A stretch of DNA of 8,752 nt from an uncultured Slackia sp. (GTDB taxonomy: Bacteria; Actinomycetota; Coriobacteriia; Coriobacteriales; Eggerthellaceae): positions 1-8,752 of the forward strand of contig USEQ01000035.1 in assembly GCA_900553655.1 (NCBI GenBank), read 5' to 3'. Every line of letters begins with the position of its first letter. Position 1 is the first letter of the stretch. Positions 5,515 through 8,752 of the stretch are shown here, in pieces. Both the position numbers and the translations under genes were made by a program. The notes beneath the pieces were generated by a model. It was not told where the DNA came from, did not search any database, and saw only the letters and a program-made list of their open reading frames with translations.

Positions 5515-6987
5515 ATGGAGCTTTTGACCGATGTTGCGTTTCTTTCGCGCGTGCAGTTCGCTTTGGTCGTGTTCGTTCACTTCGTATTTGTTCCGCTGTC
5601 CATCGGTATCGGCTTGATCATGGCCATCAACGAAACGCGGTATTACCGCTCGCGCAATCCCAAGGATGAGGCGGCAACGCGTTTCTGGGTGAAAATCTTT
5701 ACCACAACGTTTGCTGTGGGTGTTGCCACGGGCATCACCATGGAATTCTCGTTCGGAACGAACTGGGCTGATTACAGCCGCTTCGTCGGAGACATCTTCG
5801 GTGCGCCGCTTGCGGCAGAGGCGCTGTTGGCCTTCTTCCTCGAGTCTGTGTTCCTGGGCATCGTGATCTTCGGTCGCAAGAAGGTAAGCCCGAAGTTCTA
5901 TCTCGTTTCCGCCTGGTTGGTCTTCTTTGGCAGCTGCCTGTCCGCGCTGTGGATTCTCATTGCCAACTCCTGGATGCAGACTCCCGCAGGCGCCGAGCTT
6001 GTAGCCGACGGCAGCAAGGCGGTCATCACCGACTTCTTCGCCGCGGCGTTCAATCCCTCTACGCTTCCCCGCTACACCCACACGGTTCTTGCCGCATTGG
6101 CGCTGGGTTCCTTCGTGGCAATTGCAATGTCCGCATGGTATATGCATAAGAACAAGCATGAGCACTTCGCCCAGAAAACCATGAGGGTCGGCGTTGTGGC
6201 CGCCGTTATCGCTACGGGCTGCCTGCTCGTTTCCGCCCACTCCGCTGCCGTGGTCGTTGCCGAAGAGCAGCCGAGCAAGATTGCCATGATGGAAGGCCAC
6301 TACGAAACCGGCACGTTGCCGCTGTACGCGGTCGGTTGGGTTGACGAAGAGGCGCAGGAAACGGCAGCTCCCATTGCCCTGCCCGGGTTCACGAGCTTCT
6401 TAGCTTCGGGTGACTTCAACAAGGAATACCCCGGTTTGAACCAAATCGTCGCTGAAAATGACGAAATCGAGCACAGCGACCTTCCCGTCAACCTGGTGTT
6501 CCAGAGCTACCACCTGATGGTCGCCCTGTTCGGCGTCATCGTGCTGGTGCTCATTCTGGCGGCCATCGCCGCCTTCAAGAAGGGTAGCAAGCTCGGGTCG
6601 AAGAAGTGGGTCCAGTGGATTTTGATCCTGTCTCCCCTGGCTCCGTTCATCGCCATCCAGTCCGGCTGGTCCACGGCTGAATTCGGCCGTCAGCCTTACG
6701 TTGTCTATCCTTCCGTGAGCGGCCCCGACGGTGTTTCCCTGCTCACTAACGAGGCGGCATCTCAGTCCGTCACCGCTCCCGAGCTGATGACCACCATCGC
6801 CCTGTTCGCGGTTGTCTATCTGCTCCTGCTTGTTGCATGGGTCCGCCTCATCGGCAAAGCCGTCAAAGAAGGCCCCGTGCTTGAGTCTGAGAAGGTTGCT
6901 GCGGCCGGGTCCGATACCGTCGCGTCTGCTGCAAGCTTCGCGGTCGGTTCCGATGCGTCTGCGGACGAAAAGAAGAAGGAGGCATAA
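5515..6987 (+). CDS. cydA: Cytochrome bd quinol oxidase subunit I
   Basis: A 490-residue membrane protein, the heme-bearing subunit of the oxidase that takes electrons from quinol and reduces oxygen to water. By alignment with E. coli CydA: His22 corresponds to His19 (high-spin heme ligand), His189 in RYTHTV to His186 and Met335 in YHLMVA to Met393 (heme b558 ligands), Glu102 and Glu110 in APLAAEALLAFFLES to Glu99 and Glu107 (proton route), Lys255 and Glu260 in SKIAMME to Lys252 and Glu257 (quinol site). GRQP is at 391-394. The loop between the quinol residues and Met335 is short, so it belongs to the short-Q-loop class. The C-terminal 35 residues are an Ala/Ser/Asp/Lys-rich hydrophilic tail. 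The ATG has an AAAGGGGG ribosome binding site; cydB starts 3 bases after the stop. Confidence 0.98.
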   Translation: MELLTDVAFLSRVQFALVVFVHFVFVPLSIGIGLIMAINETRYYRSRNPKDEAATRFWVKIFTTTFAVGVATGITMEFSFGTNWADYSRFVGDIFGAPLAAEALLAFFLESVFLGIVIFGRKKVSPKFYLVSAWLVFFGSCLSALWILIANSWMQTPAGAELVADGSKAVITDFFAAAFNPSTLPRYTHTVLAALALGSFVAIAMSAWYMHKNKHEHFAQKTMRVGVVAAVIATGCLLVSAHSAAVVVAEEQPSKIAMMEGHYETGTLPLYAVGWVDEEAQETAAPIALPGFTSFLASGDFNKEYPGLNQIVAENDEIEHSDLPVNLVFQSYHLMVALFGVIVLVLILAAIAAFKKGSKLGSKKWVQWILILSPLAPFIAIQSGWSTAEFGRQPYVVYPSVSGPDGVSLLTNEAASQSVTAPELMTTIALFAVVYLLLLVAWVRLIGKAVKEGPVLESEKVAAAGSDTVASAASFAVGSDASADEKKKEA

Positions 6988-6990
6988 GCC

Positions 6991-8046
6991 ATGACTATCC
7001 TCGGCATTATCTGGTTCTGCCTCATCTTCGTCTTGATCGCAGGCTATTTCGTACTCGACGGTTTCGATTTGGGAGCGGGCGTCCTGAGCCCCTTCGTGGC
7101 GAAAAACGACGAAGAGAAGGCTATTGTGCGCTCGAGCGTCGGTCCCGTATGGGACGGCAACGAGGTTTGGCTGCTTACTGCGGGCGGTGCTCTTTTCGCG
7201 GCGTTCGCCCCGGCGTATGCCACCACGTTCTCTGGCTTCTATCTTGCCATCATGCTCGTTTTGATGGGCTTGATCGTCCGTGCGGTCTCTCTCGAGTTCG
7301 CCGGCCATGACAAAGCATGGTCGAAGCTGTGGAACGCGCTGTTCTTCGTTGGCTCCTTGCTGCCCGCGCTGCTTTTCGGCGTGGCTGCAGGCAATGTGTT
7401 CGCGGGCATTCCCATGGATGCTAACGGCGACTACATCGGCGTTCCTCTGCTGGGTCTGGTTACCCCGTTCACGCTGCTTACCGGTCTTTTGGGCCTGAGC
7501 TTCTTCTTGTTCCAGGGTGCTAGCTGGCTTTCTCTGAAGGCGCCTCTTGGCTCCGAAGTGCTTGCTCGTGCCAAGAAGATTCGCGGCATCATGCTCATCG
7601 TCGGTGCCGTTCTGTTCTTCGCGACGGCTGCGTACGCGTTGTTCGTCCTCAAGCCCGAAATGGCTCCGGAACTGTCCCTGCTTCGCATGGTCTTCTTCGC
7701 CCTGGTAATTGTTGCCTTGGCGGTTGCCATCATGAAGAACGGCAGCGATTCTTCCGACCTGGTGGTCTTCATTGCCACGTCGGCCGCATGCGTCATGCTG
7801 GTTGGCTTGTGGGCCTCCATGATGTTCCCGAACCTGGTTGTTGCCGGTGCGGGCGATCCTATCGCTTTGTTCGGCACGGCGGCATCGGGCGAGAGCATTA
7901 CCATCGCTACTGCGGCATCGAGCGAACTTGCGCTTACCTGGATGCTCGGCATCACCTGCGTCGGTTTGCCGCTGGTGCTCGCGTATCACTTCATCATTTA
8001 CCGCACCTTCCGCGGTCGTGTGAAGATGGACGAGCTGGACTACTAA
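6991..8046 (+). CDS. cydB: Cytochrome bd quinol oxidase subunit II
   Basis: A 351-residue polytopic membrane protein with eight or nine predicted helices, partner of CydA. Family signatures are GYFVLDGFDLGAGVL near residues 18-32 and WDGNEVWLLTAGGALFAAFAPAYATTFSGFY from residue 54, closely matching E. coli CydB (TDGFDMG, WDGNQVWLITAGGALFAAW, FSGFY). The start ATG is 3 bases after the cydA stop, with AAGGAGG (6976-6982) lying in the last cydA codons, so the two genes are a tightly coupled operon. Length is slightly below the E. coli protein (379). No cydX-sized open frame and no cydC or cydD follows; a terminator lies 20 bases downstream, so the transporter for heme/thiol assembly, if present, is encoded elsewhere. 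Confidence 0.98.
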   Translation: MTILGIIWFCLIFVLIAGYFVLDGFDLGAGVLSPFVAKNDEEKAIVRSSVGPVWDGNEVWLLTAGGALFAAFAPAYATTFSGFYLAIMLVLMGLIVRAVSLEFAGHDKAWSKLWNALFFVGSLLPALLFGVAAGNVFAGIPMDANGDYIGVPLLGLVTPFTLLTGLLGLSFFLFQGASWLSLKAPLGSEVLARAKKIRGIMLIVGAVLFFATAAYALFVLKPEMAPELSLLRMVFFALVIVALAVAIMKNGSDSSDLVVFIATSAACVMLVGLWASMMFPNLVVAGAGDPIALFGTAASGESITIATAASSELALTWMLGITCVGLPLVLAYHFIIYRTFRGRVKMDELDY

Positions 8047-8065
8047 AGCCTGTCTTGATGAAATG

Positions 8066-8098
8066 AAAAACCGGCCTCATTCGAGGCCGGTTTTTTTT
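8066..8098 (+). terminator. Rho-independent terminator of cydAB
   Basis: AAAAACCGGCCTC (8066-8078) pairs with GAGGCCGGTTTTT (8083-8095) around an ATTC loop, and the T run is eight bases (8091-8098). The A run on the left makes it potentially active on both strands. Confidence 0.95.
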
Positions 8099-8117
8099 CT
8101 TGTCTCGACTGCGTCTG

Positions 8118-8136
8118 CGCCATGCGATGGCGTTTT
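8118..8136 (+). terminator. Possible second, weaker terminator hairpin
   Basis: CGCCAT (8118-8123) and ATGGCG (8127-8132) form a 6-bp stem with GCG loop, followed by TTTT. It lies 20 bases after the main cyd terminator and could be a back-up; the short stem makes it uncertain. The rest of the gap up to 8312 holds the 10-bp palindrome TGCGTACGCA (8146-8155) and no gene. Confidence 0.35.
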
Positions 8137-8269
8137 AGGCGAGCCTGCGTACGCAAGCAGATGAGGTCGGCAGTTCATGAAGCGTCCGATGCGTTTCGTG
8201 CATTGCCGCGCCCCCGTAGGTCTTCTGTGCTGTGGATTCGGGCAATGATGCGCTTTCGTTCGTTTTGGC

Positions 8270-8275
8270 TATACT
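8270..8275 (+). promoter_or_regulatory. Possible -10 element of the YqeY-like gene
   Basis: TATACT matches five of six -10 bases and predicts a leader of about 30 bases. No convincing -35 is seen at 16-18 bases upstream. It follows the cyd terminators, so some promoter is expected in this gap. Confidence 0.35.
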
Positions 8276-8312
8276 GGATTTCATTCGCATGAAAGCTTGT
8301 TGGGAGGAACCC

Positions 8313-8752
8313 ATGCAATACGAAAAGCTCCAGGAAGAGATCAAAAACGCCATGCGCGCTCACGACAAGAATCGTCTGAGCATCCTTCGTCAGGTTCATG
8401 GCGAGGTGAAGAATATCGAAGTGAACGAACGCCGAGAAATCGTCGAGGCGGATGTCGATGCCATGCTCAAGCGCGTGCTCAAGCAGACGGGAGAAACCCT
8501 CGAAGGATCCATTAAAGCAGCAACGAGCGAAGAGCGCACGACCACGCTGAAAGAGCAGGTTGCCATTCTCGAAGAGTATCTGCCTAAGCAGGTGTCCGGC
8601 GACGAGCTCATTGCTCTTATCGAGAAAACTATCGCCGACTTGGGCGCCGAAACCAAACGCGACATGGGCAAGGTCATGGGGGCCCTGACCGCAGCGACTG
8701 GCGGCAATTTTGACAAAGCGGCGGCAGCTAAAGAGGTGGGAAGCCGCCTGGC
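8313..8752 (+). CDS. GatB/YqeY domain-containing protein, C-terminus cut by window edge
   Basis: 146 codons are visible from ATG 8313, preceded by GGGAGGA at good spacing. The protein begins MQYEKLQEEIKNAM and shows the YqeY pattern in order: the charged DKNRLSILRQVHGEVKN helix (18-34), TLKEQVAILEEYLPKQ (78-93), and the KRDMGKVMGAL motif (115-125), ending in the Ala-rich segment typical of the last helices. YqeY proteins are about 147-150 residues, so only a few residues should be missing. The domain resembles the tRNA-binding C-terminal domain of the GatB subunit of the Asp/Glu-tRNA amidotransferase; the cellular role of free-standing YqeY proteins is not firmly known, and a tRNA-related role is inference. 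The gene is separated from cydAB by terminators and so is a separate unit. Confidence 0.95.
   Translation, partial: MQYEKLQEEIKNAMRAHDKNRLSILRQVHGEVKNIEVNERREIVEADVDAMLKRVLKQTGETLEGSIKAATSEERTTTLKEQVAILEEYLPKQVSGDELIALIEKTIADLGAETKRDMGKVMGALTAATGGNFDKAAAAKEVGSRL

Noticed and set aside
6400..7989. 529-codon minus-strand open frame antisense to cydA and cydB
   Set aside because: Composition is Arg/Gln/Glu/His-rich without domain structure, and cydAB on the plus strand is certain; codon-bias shadow.

Overview
This 8.75-kb window looks like chromosomal DNA from an obligate or facultative anaerobe of the class Coriobacteriia, probably family Eggerthellaceae. That placement is an inference from the GC-rich coding bias, the gene set (GlcNAc catabolism next to cytochrome bd in a high-GC genome), the purine-rich ribosome binding sites and a relic of a LuxR-type helix-turn-helix protein; no rRNA or other marker gene is present. 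No transposase, integrase, CRISPR array, tRNA or rRNA was found.

Layout. Bases 1-1399 are read leftwards: a partial coiled-coil-like protein at the edge (1-281), a HAD-family phosphatase resembling phosphoglycolate phosphatase (400-1053), and overlapping its start the decayed 3' end of a luxR-type regulator (1040-1399) that lacks a start codon and carries an in-frame TGA. Then, read rightwards, come nagB (1478-2260) and nagA (2483-3604), the deaminase and deacetylase of N-acetylglucosamine-6-phosphate catabolism, separated by a strong hairpin terminator. A second, apparently bidirectional, terminator (3671-3707) separates nagA from a convergent TetR-family regulator gene (3738-4325, minus).

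The TetR gene is divergent from a 160-residue membrane protein (4570-5052, plus) that resembles the HsmA family, known for heme binding in Clostridioides difficile. Between them is a 36-bp compound palindrome containing two 13-bp operators, TGAACnnnGTTCA, placed over the -10 region and predicted start of the membrane-protein promoter. This is the most striking regulatory structure in the window.

Next comes a 462-bp gene-free stretch with a tandem 21-bp-spaced repeat, an AT-rich dyad-bearing promoter region and a roughly 200-nt leader able to fold into a long-range stem. It leads into cydA (5515-6987) and cydB (6991-8046), a two-gene cytochrome bd quinol oxidase operon closed by a textbook terminator. 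No cydC, cydD or cydX follows. The window ends inside a GatB/YqeY-domain gene (8313-8752, missing only its last residues).

How it fits together: cytochrome bd contains three hemes and scavenges oxygen. A TetR-controlled HsmA-like heme protein immediately upstream suggests, as inference, a local heme and oxygen/redox defence module. The nag genes form a separate amino-sugar catabolic unit. Nothing here is an obviously new defence or mobile system; the best leads are the double operator, the heme-module arrangement, the structured cyd leader, the luxR relic and the Cys/His-rich tail of NagB.
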